Counted from the first letter of the stretch, positions 8,519 to 17,233 are shown. The stretch: 64,000 nucleotides of DNA from Microlunatus soli (GCF_900105385.1 NZ_LT629772.1:992001-1056000); one strand, 5' to 3'. Made by a program: numbers and translations. The notes: generated from the letters alone by a model not told the origin.

Positions 8519-9382
8519 TCAGGTACCTTCGGGTGGCGGCGGTTCGTCCGGGGCTTCGGTCGGCTTGGCGCGGGCCGAGGTGGCGTAGCTGTCGACGTAG
8601 GTCTGCCCGGACAGTTCCATGATCGCGTACATGATCTCGTCGGTGACCGATCGCAGGATGAATCGATCGGTCGACAGCCCGACGTAGCGACCGAAGTCCA
8701 GCGGTTCACCGAAGGTGACGGTCGGGCTGATCACCTTGGCCAGCACCTTCCCGGTCGGGGCGATCACGTCGGTGCCGGTGACCGCCGTCGGGATCACCGG
8801 GACGCCGGCCTCCAACGCCAACCGGGCGACCCCGGTACGGCCCTTGTAGAGCCGGCCGTCGTGGCTGCGGGTGCCTTCGGGGAAGATGCCGAACAACTCG
8901 CCGCGGCGCAACACCTTCTGCCCGGCCTGCAGCGCGGACTCGCTGGCCCGGCCGCCGCTGCGGTCGACCGGCACCTGACCGGTGCCCTTGAAGAACCGGC
9001 GCTGCGCCCAGCCACGGACCCCGGCGCCGGTGAAGTAGTCGGACTTGGCCACGAAGGTCACCCGACGGTGCAGCGCGAGCGGGATGAACATCCAGTCCAC
9101 GTAGGACAGGTGATTGGAGGCCAGGATCGCCGGGCCGATCTTCGGCACGTTGTGCACGCCCTCGTAGTTCGGCCGGAACAACCGGTCGACGCCGGGGCCG
9201 AGGATGACGTTGCGCAGCAGCCAATAGAGCACCGCTCCGGCATTGGACTCCTCGTCCTCGGGGCCGCGCAGCTTTTCCGGCACCGAGATGTCCGGCACCT
9301 TGAATTCGGGGACCTTCAGGTCGCGTCGGCGCACCACCGGCAGCCGGTCCCGGAGCCGACGCTTCTCGCCGTCGGCCGCCAT
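8519..9382 (-). CDS. 1-acyl-sn-glycerol-3-phosphate acyltransferase (PlsC family)
   Basis: Transfers an acyl chain to lysophosphatidic acid or a related lysophospholipid at the membrane face. 287 residues; block I HX4D is intact (NHLSYVDWM, H91/D96), block III FPEGTRSHDGRLYKG, block IV GVPVIPTAV. An unusual hydrophilic N-terminal extension of about 50 residues precedes the family core LYWLLRNVILGPG. The start codon overlaps the stop of the second PlsC gene (TGATG), indicating translational coupling. Two consecutive plsC-like genes are consistent with the Rv2182c-type locus. Confidence 0.88.
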   Translation of the reverse strand: MAADGEKRRLRDRLPVVRRRDLKVPEFKVPDISVPEKLRGPEDEESNAGAVLYWLLRNVILGPGVDRLFRPNYEGVHNVPKIGPAILASNHLSYVDWMFIPLALHRRVTFVAKSDYFTGAGVRGWAQRRFFKGTGQVPVDRSGGRASESALQAGQKVLRRGELFGIFPEGTRSHDGRLYKGRTGVARLALEAGVPVIPTAVTGTDVIAPTGKVLAKVISPTVTFGEPLDFGRYVGLSTDRFILRSVTDEIMYAIMELSGQTYVDSYATSARAKPTEAPDEPPPPEGT

Positions 9383-10143
9383 CAGGCTGCCTCGGCCTCC
9401 CGTCCGGGCAACGGTGGGGCCTCCTTACCCAGGCCGGGGCGTTCGAGCACCTGCGCGTCCAGCGGCTGCCCGCGGCGGATCCCGGCCTTGACCGCCGAGA
9501 CGTAGGCGTCGACGTAGGTCTGGCCGGACAGTTCCATGATCGCGTTCATCATCTCGTCGGTGATCCAGCGCAGCGTGTCCCGGTTGTTGCCGGCACCGCG
9601 GTAGGCGGAGAAGTCCATCGGCTTGCCGATCCGGATGCCGGGGCGTCGCAGCCGCGGGATCCGCAGCCGGCCCTTGAACATCTTGGTGTTGGAGACCGCG
9701 ATCGGGATCACCGGGACGCCGTTCTGCAGGGCCAGCCGAGCGGCGCCGGTGCGACCGCGGTAGAGCCGACCGTCCGGGGAACGGCCGCCCTCGGGGAACA
9801 TGATCAACAGGTTGCCCTCGTGCAGCACCCGGACGAAACCGGCCATGTCGTCGGCGCTGCGTTGTCCGCCGGAACGATCCAGCGGCGTCATCCTGATGCC
9901 GCGCAGGAACCACTTCAGCGCCCATCCCTTGAAGCCGCCCATCGAGTACAACTCCGCCTTCGGGGTGAAGTAGAGCCGACGCTTCAGCATGGCGGGCAGC
10001 AGGATGGTCTCGCCTTCGGCGAGATGGTTGGCGACCAGGATGGCCGGACCATCGGCGGGAAGATTCTCCTCACCCTCGATCCAGGGTCGCCACCAGGCGC
10101 TGAACAGGGGCTGGGCGATCCCACGCTTCAACAGCCAGTACAA
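9382..10143 (-). CDS. PlsC-family acyltransferase with HX4E motif
   Basis: Second 1-acylglycerol-phosphate-acyltransferase-like protein. I place the start at TTG 10143 because GGAGGG lies 7 bases upstream and the resulting YWLLKRGIAQPLF matches the family N-terminus; longer versions overlap the divergent esterase gene. About 253 residues. Blocks FPEGGRSPDGRLYRG and GVPVIPIAV are intact, but block I reads NHLAEGET, so the catalytic Asp of HX4D is Glu. Either a conservative replacement or an altered activity. Translationally coupled to the following paralogue, with which it shares the ELSGQTYVDAY-type tail. Confidence 0.82.
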   Translation of the reverse strand: MYWLLKRGIAQPLFSAWWRPWIEGEENLPADGPAILVANHLAEGETILLPAMLKRRLYFTPKAELYSMGGFKGWALKWFLRGIRMTPLDRSGGQRSADDMAGFVRVLHEGNLLIMFPEGGRSPDGRLYRGRTGAARLALQNGVPVIPIAVSNTKMFKGRLRIPRLRRPGIRIGKPMDFSAYRGAGNNRDTLRWITDEMMNAIMELSGQTYVDAYVSAVKAGIRRGQPLDAQVLERPGLGKEAPPLPGREAEAA

Positions 10144-10318
10144 CAAGTTCCCTCCAGGCACGGGTTCGCCGACATCACGACACCTACGTGCGGTGATCCT
10201 ACTGGTGCGGCTCGGATCGGGCTCGTTGACGAGCCCGGGTCGTCGCCACAGGTCGAGGAGGGGTGGTGTCTGCGGATTCGGTCCTCGGCCGGTCGAACGG
10301 CCGGATACGCTCGTATCC

Positions 10319-11164
10319 ATGAAGCTCCTGCCGAAGCGTTGGTTTCGTAGCGATCGCGCGGCAGGATCCACCGGCCCCGCCTCGATCGGACCCGCCTCGA
10401 TCAGACCCGCCTCGATCAGACCGGGTGCCGAACCGTACGCCGCCGGCGACGGCGACGTCGGTGTGCTGTTGATCCACGGCTTCACCGGCTCCCCCGCATC
10501 GCTGCGGCCCTGGGCCGAGCAACTGGTGGCCGAGGGCTACCGGGTCCGGGTGCCGCGGCTGCCCGGTCACGGCACGTCCTGGCAGGAACTGAATCTGACC
10601 GGTTGGCATGACTGGTATCGGACGGTCGAGCAGGCCTATCTCGAACTGGCCGGTAGTACCCGGACGGTGGTCGTCGGTGGGCTGTCGATGGGCGGCGCAC
10701 TGGCCCTCCGACTCGCCGAACTGCATCCGGTCGCTGGACTCTGTCTGGTCAATCCGGCGCTGCGCAACAACGATCCGCGGCTGGTGCTGTTGCCGATCCT
10801 GAAGCGGATCATCGCGTCGACGCCGGGGATCAGCAATGACATCGCCAGACCGTTCGCCGACGAGATCGGCTACAGCCGGACGCCGCTGCGTGCGGTCGGC
10901 TCGATGCTGCAGTTGTGGGATGTCACGATCGCCTCCCTGCACCGGGTCGACTGTCCGATCCTGCTGTTCCGTTCACTGCACGACCACGTCGTCGACCCGT
11001 CCTCGGTCCGGCTGCTCCGGGACCGGATCGGCAGCGCCGAGATCGACGAGCGCGAGCTGCGGCTGAGCTTCCACGTCGCCACCTTGGACTACGACGCGCC
11101 GTACATCATCAGCGAGTCGAGCCGATTCGTCCGCCGGGTCAGCAGCGATCGGATCAAGCAATAG
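10319..11164 (+). CDS. Alpha/beta-hydrolase (esterase/monoacylglycerol-lipase type)
   Basis: About 281 residues, cytoplasmic serine hydrolase resembling Est30-type carboxylesterases and monoacylglycerol lipases. Oxyanion region LLIHGFTGSPAS, nucleophile elbow GGLSMGG, acid in SLHDHVVDP, and His in LSFHVATLDYD. The start ATG is inferred from the divergent PlsC gene and from the beginning of similarity; the upstream frame is open but non-coding in character. Residues about 20-35 are a three-copy repeat (ASIGP/ASIRP) encoded by a 15-bp tandem repeat. Its position beside two acyltransferases suggests lipid turnover (inference). Confidence 0.85.
   Translation: MKLLPKRWFRSDRAAGSTGPASIGPASIRPASIRPGAEPYAAGDGDVGVLLIHGFTGSPASLRPWAEQLVAEGYRVRVPRLPGHGTSWQELNLTGWHDWYRTVEQAYLELAGSTRTVVVGGLSMGGALALRLAELHPVAGLCLVNPALRNNDPRLVLLPILKRIIASTPGISNDIARPFADEIGYSRTPLRAVGSMLQLWDVTIASLHRVDCPILLFRSLHDHVVDPSSVRLLRDRIGSAEIDERELRLSFHVATLDYDAPYIISESSRFVRRVSSDRIKQ
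10376..10420 (+). repeat. 15-bp in-frame tandem repeat, 3 copies
   Basis: CCCGCCTCGATCAGA repeats three times (first copy with one change), adding five-residue PASIR units to the esterase N-terminus. The length is a multiple of three, so copy-number change would keep frame. Confidence 0.8.
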
Positions 11165-11196
11165 AGAATCGCCACCGCGATGACTACCCTGAAGTC

Positions 11197-11964
11197 ATGA
11201 GGGACGCGCGGAACGACGATTCGCGCCCCGAGGACGACCAAGCGGCGATCGACCGGGCTTTCGCCGAGCTGGTCGCCGACTTCCACCGCTCCCCCGATGC
11301 GCCCATCGGGCGCCGCCCCTTCGGTGCGGAGTCGGGCAGTGCTGCCGACTCGCACCCGATGACCGGGGCGGGCGAACCCACCGAGGCGGCCACTCCCGGC
11401 GAATCGACCGGCCCTGGCGAATCGACCGGCCCTGGCGAATCGACCGGTCTCGGCGAACCGGGCGGCCCCGCCGGACCGAGCGATCGGGACGGAGCAATCG
11501 GCGCCGGCGATCCGGCATCGACCGCCGGCGATCCGACCCACGACGATCAGGACCCAGAATCCCAGAACCCTGACCGCCGAATCCCCGACCACCCGTTCCC
11601 CGACGACCTCGCTGATGGGCCGGCCTGGCCGACGGAGCGTCGGCGGGACCCGAGGTCGGCCCGGCCGCCGTTCGAATTCCGACTCGATCTGGACGAATCG
11701 GTTGCCGCAGAGCCCGACGAGCCGGAGGAACGGTACATCCCGCCACCGGCTCCGCCGCTGCCTCGGCCGACCGGACCGGTGTTCGTCGGCTGGCTGGGCA
11801 TCGTCTACGCGATCGTCGCGATGTTCCTGTTGGCCTTCGGCGTGCCGCTGCCGCAATGGGCCGGCTGGATCGCCATCGCGTCGTTCCTCGGCGGTCTGGC
11901 GCTGCTGCTCAGCCGGCTGCCCCGACACCGTCCACCGGACGACGACGACGGCGCCCGCCTCTGA
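11197..11964 (+). CDS. Hypothetical membrane protein with long disordered acidic N-terminus
   Basis: About 255 residues. The first 30 residues are helical and charged (DDQAAIDRAFAELVADF), followed by roughly 150 residues of Gly/Pro/Asp-rich low complexity including three copies of GESTGP. A Pro-rich stretch (PPPAPPLPRP) leads into two transmembrane helices (VGWLGIVYAIVAMFLLAFG and WAGWIAIASFLGGLALLL) and a short charged tail. Follows the esterase by 32 bp on the same strand, probably the same transcript. I recognise no catalytic domain; similar small membrane proteins are common in actinobacteria. Confidence 0.65.
   Translation: MRDARNDDSRPEDDQAAIDRAFAELVADFHRSPDAPIGRRPFGAESGSAADSHPMTGAGEPTEAATPGESTGPGESTGPGESTGLGEPGGPAGPSDRDGAIGAGDPASTAGDPTHDDQDPESQNPDRRIPDHPFPDDLADGPAWPTERRRDPRSARPPFEFRLDLDESVAAEPDEPEERYIPPPAPPLPRPTGPVFVGWLGIVYAIVAMFLLAFGVPLPQWAGWIAIASFLGGLALLLSRLPRHRPPDDDDGARL
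11398..11451 (+). repeat. 18-bp in-frame tandem repeat, 3 copies
   Basis: GGCGAATCGACCGGCCCT repeated three times, the last copy diverging at the end. Encodes GESTGP units in the disordered region of the membrane protein. Confidence 0.8.
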
Positions 11965-12042
11965 CTGCCCCGATCATCCGACGGCACGATGATCCGACGG
12001 CACGAACATCCCGACGGCAGATCATCCCCAGCAGCAGACGGA

Positions 12043-13164
12043 TCAGTCCGCGCGGCGATGGACCCGCTTGACCGCCGACTGACGCAGTGCCCCGGGTTCA
12101 CGGCGGCGGGCCCGCTTGGCACCGCGCCGGCGACGCGGCCAGAAGCCGCCGACCGCCCGTCCGGGCGGCTCGATCAGCGAGTGCCGGGCCAGATCCGCGG
12201 CGCCGATCAGGCCGGCGTCGTTGCGGAACGACGCCAACTCGATCCTGGCCTCGGGGCGGTACCCGCGACCGGTCAGGGTGCGCCGGAACGATTCCCGGGC
12301 CGGGGCGAGCAGCAGCTCGCCGGCCGCGCTGACACCGCCGCCGACAACCACCAGTTCGGGATCCAGCGCGGCGGCCAGGTTGGCGATCCCGATCCCCAGC
12401 CAGCGGCCGATGTCGGCCAGCAACTCGCGGGCCAGCGGCTCACCGCCGACCGCGGCCTGGGTGATCGCCGGACCGTTGATCTCGTCGACGCCACCGACGG
12501 CGTCCAACAGCCCCTGGACCACCGGAGAACCCGACGAGATCAGTTCCTTGGCGTCACGCACCAGCGCGTTGCCGGAGGCGTACTGCTCCCAGCAGCCGCG
12601 GTTCCCGCACTCGCACAGGTGGCCACCGGGCACCACGATCATGTGGCCCCATTCACCGGCCATCCCGTAGCTGCCGCGGAACAACTGACCGTTCAGCACC
12701 AGCCCACCGCCGATGCCGGTGCCGAGGGTGATGCAGACCATCACCGATGCGCCCTGGCCGGCACCGAAGCGGTATTCGGCCCAGGCTGCCGCGTTGGCGT
12801 CGTTGTCCACGATCAGCGGTAGGTCGATGCGATCTTCGAGGCGTTCCTTCAACGGCTCCTGGCGCCAGGCCAGATGCGGGGAGAATCGGACCACCGCCTG
12901 GTCGGTGTCGACCCAGCCGGCGGCACCGATGCCGACGGTCTCGACCGGATGCTTGGCCCGCAACTCACCGACCGCGGCGGCGATGGTGTCCTCCACCGCC
13001 TGCGCACTGCGGGAGGGCGTTGCCGCCAGCTTCCGCTCGATGATGGTGCCCTGACCGTCGACCACGCCGGCAGCGACCTTGGTACCGCCGATGTCGACCC
13101 CGATGCCGTACGGGACCGCGACCGGCGCCCGGTTCCGAGCGACCGGTCGGGTCGCCCGGGCCAT
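12043..13164 (-). CDS. glkA: ROK-family glucokinase with Arg-rich C-terminal tail
   Basis: Phosphorylates glucose to glucose-6-phosphate. ATP-binding DIGGTKVAAGVVD, catalytic DNDANAAAWAEYRFG, GTGIGGG, and the ROK zinc motif CECGNRGCWEQ, closely resembling Streptomyces GlkA. The family domain ends near GLIGAADLARH; the remaining roughly 40 residues are very basic (WPRRRRGAKRARRRE) and not part of the usual enzyme. Start ATG 13164 overlaps the stop of the SRPBCC gene (TGATG), so translation is coupled. Phosphoryl donor (ATP or polyphosphate) cannot be decided from sequence. Confidence 0.9.
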   Translation of the reverse strand: MARATRPVARNRAPVAVPYGIGVDIGGTKVAAGVVDGQGTIIERKLAATPSRSAQAVEDTIAAAVGELRAKHPVETVGIGAAGWVDTDQAVVRFSPHLAWRQEPLKERLEDRIDLPLIVDNDANAAAWAEYRFGAGQGASVMVCITLGTGIGGGLVLNGQLFRGSYGMAGEWGHMIVVPGGHLCECGNRGCWEQYASGNALVRDAKELISSGSPVVQGLLDAVGGVDEINGPAITQAAVGGEPLARELLADIGRWLGIGIANLAAALDPELVVVGGGVSAAGELLLAPARESFRRTLTGRGYRPEARIELASFRNDAGLIGAADLARHSLIEPPGRAVGGFWPRRRRGAKRARRREPGALRQSAVKRVHRRAD

Positions 13165-13604
13165 CACCGTCCGTCCCGCACCGCGGCCACCTGACGTTTC
13201 AGTCCCTTCAGCGCGGCGTCGATGATGGTCTTCTCCGCCGTCCGCTTCAGCAGCCCCGGCAACGGCAGGTTGACGTCGACGCTCAGGGTGTAGGTCACCT
13301 TGGTCCCGGCAGCGATCTGCTCGATCTCGTACGACCCGTCCATCGCCTTCAGCGTCCTGCCCTCGATCAGCTTCCAGCTGACCCGTTCGGGCTGCCACTG
13401 GTAGGCCACCGTGTAGTCGTCGGAGAGCAGCTTGTGTTCCAGCACCATCCGAACGGTGTCCGGACGGTCGTCCCGGGTGGTCAGCACCTCGACGGTGCTG
13501 AGCGCGTCCACCCACTGCGGGTAACCGTCCAGGTCGGCGATCACCGCCATCACCTGATCCGGATCCGCGGGGATCTCGATGCTGGACTGCGTGCTGTTGG
13601 CCAC
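13164..13604 (-). CDS. SRPBCC (START/Bet v 1-like) family protein
   Basis: 146-residue single-domain protein of the polyketide cyclase/dehydrase type with a hydrophobic ligand cavity. It begins SSIEIPADPDQVMAVIADLDGYPQW, the usual first strand and helix, and ends with a long C-terminal helix (LKRTAEKTIIDAALKGLKR). In mycobacteria a homologue (Rv2185c region) sits near pimB'. Second gene from the end of the likely 17.2-12.0 kb minus-strand transcript; overlaps glkA by one base. The ligand is unknown. Confidence 0.82.
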   Translation of the reverse strand: MANSTQSSIEIPADPDQVMAVIADLDGYPQWVDALSTVEVLTTRDDRPDTVRMVLEHKLLSDDYTVAYQWQPERVSWKLIEGRTLKAMDGSYEIEQIAAGTKVTYTLSVDVNLPLPGLLKRTAEKTIIDAALKGLKRQVAAVRDGR

Positions 13605-13684
13605 CGGGTCAGCCTAATCCGCTGCCCACCGGTCCCGATGGCGAGGTGTTCAGCCTGCGGACTCCCGGGCCGGTCCGGTCGGTT

Positions 13685-14800
13685 TCAGCGGCCCAGCGCG
13701 GCGGTGACCGCGTCCGCGACGACCGATCCGGCGTACCGGTCGGCCACGAAGCGTCGGCCGGCGGCACCCATCGTCGCTGCCAGCGTCCGGTCGGTCAGCA
13801 TCCGGTCGATCCTGCTCGCCAAGCCCCGTACGTCCTCGGGGTCGACGACGAAGCCTGTTTCGCCTTCGATCACCGTCTCCGGCGCTCCCCCGGACCGGCC
13901 GACGATCACCGGCAGCCCACTCGCGGCGGCCTCCAGGAAGCCCAGGCCGAGCCCTTCCGGATGGAGTCCGGCCCACCGGGTTCGGACCGGCAGCGCGAAC
14001 ACCGTCGCGGTCCGCAGCAGCCGGGCCACCTCGGCCCGGTCCACGGCCCCGGTGAACCGCACCGACGCCCCGAGCCGAAGCCGGTCGGCCAGTCGACGCA
14101 ACGCGGGCGCCTGTGGCCCGTCGCCGACCAGCACCAGTTCCCGATCCGGATCGGTCGGGCCGTCGTCCAGCACCCGCCGCCAGGCCCGCAGCAGGGTGTC
14201 GAATCCCTTCTGCCGGACCATCCGTCCGACCGCGACACAACGCAGCAAGCGATGATCAACTCCCGCGGACGGCTGCTCCGGGGTGAACCGGGCGAGGTCG
14301 ATCGGCGGCGAGATCCTGATCATGGTCGCGCGGGCCGCCGGGCTCAGCGCCGGGGCGATCCGCGCTGCGGTGTAGTCGGAGATGTAGGAGACGTGATCGA
14401 CATCGTCGGCCATCCGGCGCAGCAGACGGGCACTGCCGGGTACGGTCGCCCACCAGCTCTCGTGGCCGTGGCTGATCGCCAACAGTCGCCGGGCACCGGC
14501 GGCACGCACGGTCGGCGCCAGCAGGGCCAACGGTGCCATCGCTCCGAAGATCACCGCGTCCACCCGGTGCCGACGGATCAGGTCGGCGGCGCGGCGGCCG
14601 ACGGCGGGGGTCGGCAGCAGCAGTCGTCCGAACCGGTGCACCGGGAAGTTGATCTTGCTGTCGTGACGATGCCAGCCCGGGGTGTGCCGGGTCAGCACGA
14701 CCACGTCCTCGTCGAGCAGCCCACAGAGCTCACCGACGAAGCCCTCGATCCCGCCCACCGTGGGAGGGAAGTCGTTGCTGATGATCAACACCGGCGGCAC
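13685..14800 (-). CDS. pimB: GT4 glycosyltransferase, PimB'-like alpha-mannosyltransferase
   Basis: GT-B glycosyltransferase of 371 residues. In corynebacteria and mycobacteria PimB' adds the second mannose (alpha-1,6) from GDP-mannose to phosphatidylinositol monomannoside on the inner membrane face. N-terminal NDFPPTVGGIEGFV, the SHGHESWW region, nucleotide-sugar site GRMVRQKGFDTLLRAW, and EGLGLGFLEAAASGLP containing the E-x7-E motif. Synteny (SRPBCC gene downstream, NlpC/P60 upstream) supports PimB' over other GT4 enzymes. Starts two bases after the stop of the metalloprotease gene. Confidence 0.88.
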   Translation of the reverse strand: MPPVLIISNDFPPTVGGIEGFVGELCGLLDEDVVVLTRHTPGWHRHDSKINFPVHRFGRLLLPTPAVGRRAADLIRRHRVDAVIFGAMAPLALLAPTVRAAGARRLLAISHGHESWWATVPGSARLLRRMADDVDHVSYISDYTAARIAPALSPAARATMIRISPPIDLARFTPEQPSAGVDHRLLRCVAVGRMVRQKGFDTLLRAWRRVLDDGPTDPDRELVLVGDGPQAPALRRLADRLRLGASVRFTGAVDRAEVARLLRTATVFALPVRTRWAGLHPEGLGLGFLEAAASGLPVIVGRSGGAPETVIEGETGFVVDPEDVRGLASRIDRMLTDRTLAATMGAAGRRFVADRYAGSVVADAVTAALGR

Positions 14801-14802
14801 GG

Positions 14803-16095
14803 TCAGATGCTTCCTCGGGCCGCCGCCTGCTGCAGGAAGGTCCGCCAGTCGGCCACGAGCTGATCCTGGTCGATACCGAGTGTCGCCCGGGCAGCCGGGG
14901 CGACGGCGCCGGTGGGAGAACGGTCGACCGCAGCGTAGAAGGCCAGCAGCTTGTCCTCGCCGTAGCGCTGGGCGATCTGGTAGCAGGCCAACCAGGCCTC
15001 GGTGTAACTCCGTTCGAGGTCGGCACCACTGGCCCGGAACGCTTGCTGGTCAGGCAATTCCGCCGGCGGACCGGAAGCGGCGACCTGGGTCAGCAGCTTG
15101 TCGGCGGCAGCATCCTCGGCCTGCGGATAGGTCTGATAGGCGACGTAGTCGGCCAGTCCCTCGATCAGCCAGGTCGGTGCCGCCGAGGCGGGCGACGCGG
15201 TGGCGACATGCACGGTCTCATGGGTGAGCACGATGTCTGCGCTCAGTCCGTCCCGGGCGTTGACCGGATTGATCATCACCCGGATCGGCGCGGTCCCGGT
15301 GGACGATCCGTCCGGCCAGGTGATCGCCGCCAGTCCGGATTCGGCGCCGGACCCGACGCCGAGCATCTGCTCCAACAGCCCTTCGGTGCTGGGGATGATC
15401 ACGACCAGCCGCTGGTTCCAGCCGTCGAACCGACCGGACAGTCGTCGTGCCACGTCCTGCACCGCATCGTCGGCGCGGGACAGCCAGGCCGCGGTGTCCA
15501 CCGAATCGCCGCCGATCACCGTCGCCCGGTGATCATGATCGACATGCACCGGTTCCAACCACCACAGTGGGGTCGGCCGGTCACCGTCCGGACCGTCGCT
15601 GGTCCCGGCCCAGGCCAACCCTGATCCGTCGCCCGCCGGGACGACCGTGATCCAGACCGTCTGGTCGCTGGCTCTGCGATCACCGGAAACCGCCCAGCCG
15701 ACCCGGATCTCGGCGGCGTAGGCCTGATCGCCGAGCAGGTCGGCGCGATCCTGGGCCAGCCGGCGCTGGTGTCCGGTCGGGTGCAGCGTGAACGCGGTCG
15801 GCCGGATGGCCAGCAGGTTGTCCATGATCATCCGGGCCGTAGCGTCGAAGTTGCGATCACGGTCCGAGACCAGGGACAGCAAGCCGCGGCGGTCCCGTCG
15901 GTCGACGGCGGTGGTCATCCGGTGCACCAGGTCCTGCAGCTGCGCCGACTCGGTCGGGGTACTGGCCCTGCTGCTGGTCTGAGCCGGTGGTCCGGCGAGG
16001 TCGGAGCAGCCGACCAGAAGACCGAACAGGCCCGCCAGCACCAGGCCGATCACGGCCTGGAGGCTGACGAGCCTGGGAGATGGTTTGGCGGCCAC
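14803..16095 (-). CDS. Lipoprotein with HExxH metalloprotease-like domain
   Basis: 430 residues. Signal sequence with lipobox LLVGCSD, so exported and lipid-anchored. The N-terminal half resembles an NTF2-like/conserved lipoprotein domain; the C-terminal half has LTHETVHVATA (HExxH zinc motif) followed 20-25 residues later by WLIEGLADYVAY, giving the third ligand Glu and the peptidase MA-like (gluzincin) arrangement. Start is GTG with GGAATCGG upstream. Lies between the RipC-like hydrolase and pimB', so a role in envelope maintenance is plausible but unproven. Confidence 0.75.
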   Translation of the reverse strand: MAAKPSPRLVSLQAVIGLVLAGLFGLLVGCSDLAGPPAQTSSRASTPTESAQLQDLVHRMTTAVDRRDRRGLLSLVSDRDRNFDATARMIMDNLLAIRPTAFTLHPTGHQRRLAQDRADLLGDQAYAAEIRVGWAVSGDRRASDQTVWITVVPAGDGSGLAWAGTSDGPDGDRPTPLWWLEPVHVDHDHRATVIGGDSVDTAAWLSRADDAVQDVARRLSGRFDGWNQRLVVIIPSTEGLLEQMLGVGSGAESGLAAITWPDGSSTGTAPIRVMINPVNARDGLSADIVLTHETVHVATASPASAAPTWLIEGLADYVAYQTYPQAEDAAADKLLTQVAASGPPAELPDQQAFRASGADLERSYTEAWLACYQIAQRYGEDKLLAFYAAVDRSPTGAVAPAARATLGIDQDQLVADWRTFLQQAAARGSI

Positions 16096-16117
16096 CCGAT
16101 TCCGGTCGGGACCCGGA

Positions 16118-17233
16118 TCAGCCGGGCCGAACGGCGCCGGAGAACGGCATGTAGCTCATCTTGATGTACTCCACGGACTTGCCGGGACGCGGTGCGTGGA
16201 TGATCGAACCGTTGCCGACGTAGATGCCGACGTGGCTCGGGGCGGTCGAGCTGTAGAAGAAGACCAGGTCGCCGGGCTGCAGATCCGACTTCGACACCCG
16301 GGTGCCGTCGTTGATCTGGGACTGTGAGGTGCGGCTGAGCTGGACACCGACCGACTTCCAGGCGGCCAGCGTCAGGCCGGAGCAGTCGTAGGCGTTCGGG
16401 CCGGTCGCGGAGAAGACGTACGGCTTGCCGATCTGGGCCTTGGCGAAGGCGACCACCTCGGCACCCTTGCTGGATCCGGAGGAGGACGACGAGGAGTCGT
16501 CGGAGGTCGCGGCCTTGACGCTGGAGTCCGACGTCGAGTCGGTGGTGGTCGCCGTGCTGCTCGACGATCCGGACTGCGCGGAGTCGGCGGCGTTCTTGGC
16601 TTCCTGTTCCTGCCGCTTCTGCTCCAGCTCCAGCCGCTTGCGCTCCTCGGCGGTGAGCTTGTCCAACACGCCCTGGGCCTGGTCGACCTTGTCGTCGGCC
16701 TTGGTCCGCAGTGCGGCAAGCTTCTTCTGGTCCTCACCCAGGGTGGCGACCTCGGCCTTGGTCGAACGCTGCAGGTCGGCCAGGTTGGCCTGCTCGACCT
16801 GGTAGTCCTGCAGGGCCGAATTCTGGTTCTGGCTGACCTTCTCGACGGTGGCGATCTGGTTCAGGAAGCCGGAGGTGTCGCGGGTCAGGAAGAGCTTGGT
16901 ACGGGTGTCCAGGCTGCGATTCTGGAACTGAGCGAGCGCGACCTTGCTGACCCGGGACCGCATCTCGGCGACCTTGGCGGTCTGTGCCTTGACGTCGGCC
17001 TGCTTGTCCTTCAGCTCCTTGTTGCTCTGATCGAGCTTCTCCTTGAGCGTGAGGTACTCCTGGTCGGTCGCCGCGGCCTCCTGCTGCAGCTTCTCGACCT
17101 GGGCCTTGGCCTGGGCGATGTTCTCCGCCGCCGGATCGGCAGCCGCGAACTGGGGGCACAGCGACAGCGTGCCGGCCAGGACGGCTCCCGACAGTGAAAC
17201 AGCGGCTCCCCGCCGTAGCCAGCGTGAACTCAC
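16118..17233 (-). CDS. NlpC/P60 peptidoglycan endopeptidase (RipC-like)
   Basis: Secreted cell-wall hydrolase cleaving stem peptides, with FtsX-linked RipC as the closest functional model. A GTG start at 17233 is preferred over the ATG at 17254 because GGGAGGACT sits at ideal distance. Signal peptide to about FAAADPA, a long coiled coil of about 190 residues (heptads AENIAQAKAQVEKLQQ onward), a Ser/Thr/Asp-rich linker, then the C40 domain with catalytic Cys in YDCSGLT, His in APSHVGIYVG and third residue in IIHAPR. The coiled coil plus NlpC/P60 order is the RipC/CwlO type. First gene of the downstream envelope cluster; a strong promoter precedes it. Confidence 0.92.
   Translation of the reverse strand: MSSRWLRRGAAVSLSGAVLAGTLSLCPQFAAADPAAENIAQAKAQVEKLQQEAAATDQEYLTLKEKLDQSNKELKDKQADVKAQTAKVAEMRSRVSKVALAQFQNRSLDTRTKLFLTRDTSGFLNQIATVEKVSQNQNSALQDYQVEQANLADLQRSTKAEVATLGEDQKKLAALRTKADDKVDQAQGVLDKLTAEERKRLELEQKRQEQEAKNAADSAQSGSSSSTATTTDSTSDSSVKAATSDDSSSSSSGSSKGAEVVAFAKAQIGKPYVFSATGPNAYDCSGLTLAAWKSVGVQLSRTSQSQINDGTRVSKSDLQPGDLVFFYSSTAPSHVGIYVGNGSIIHAPRPGKSVEYIKMSYMPFSGAVRPG

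Noticed and set aside
9989-10318. Upstream extension of the esterase frame
   Set aside because: It overlaps the divergent PlsC gene and has no similarity to hydrolase N-termini; the ATG at 10319 begins the plausible protein.
13165-13515. N-terminal extension of the glucokinase frame
   Set aside because: Lies wholly inside the SRPBCC gene in another frame; the glucokinase ATG overlaps the SRPBCC stop.
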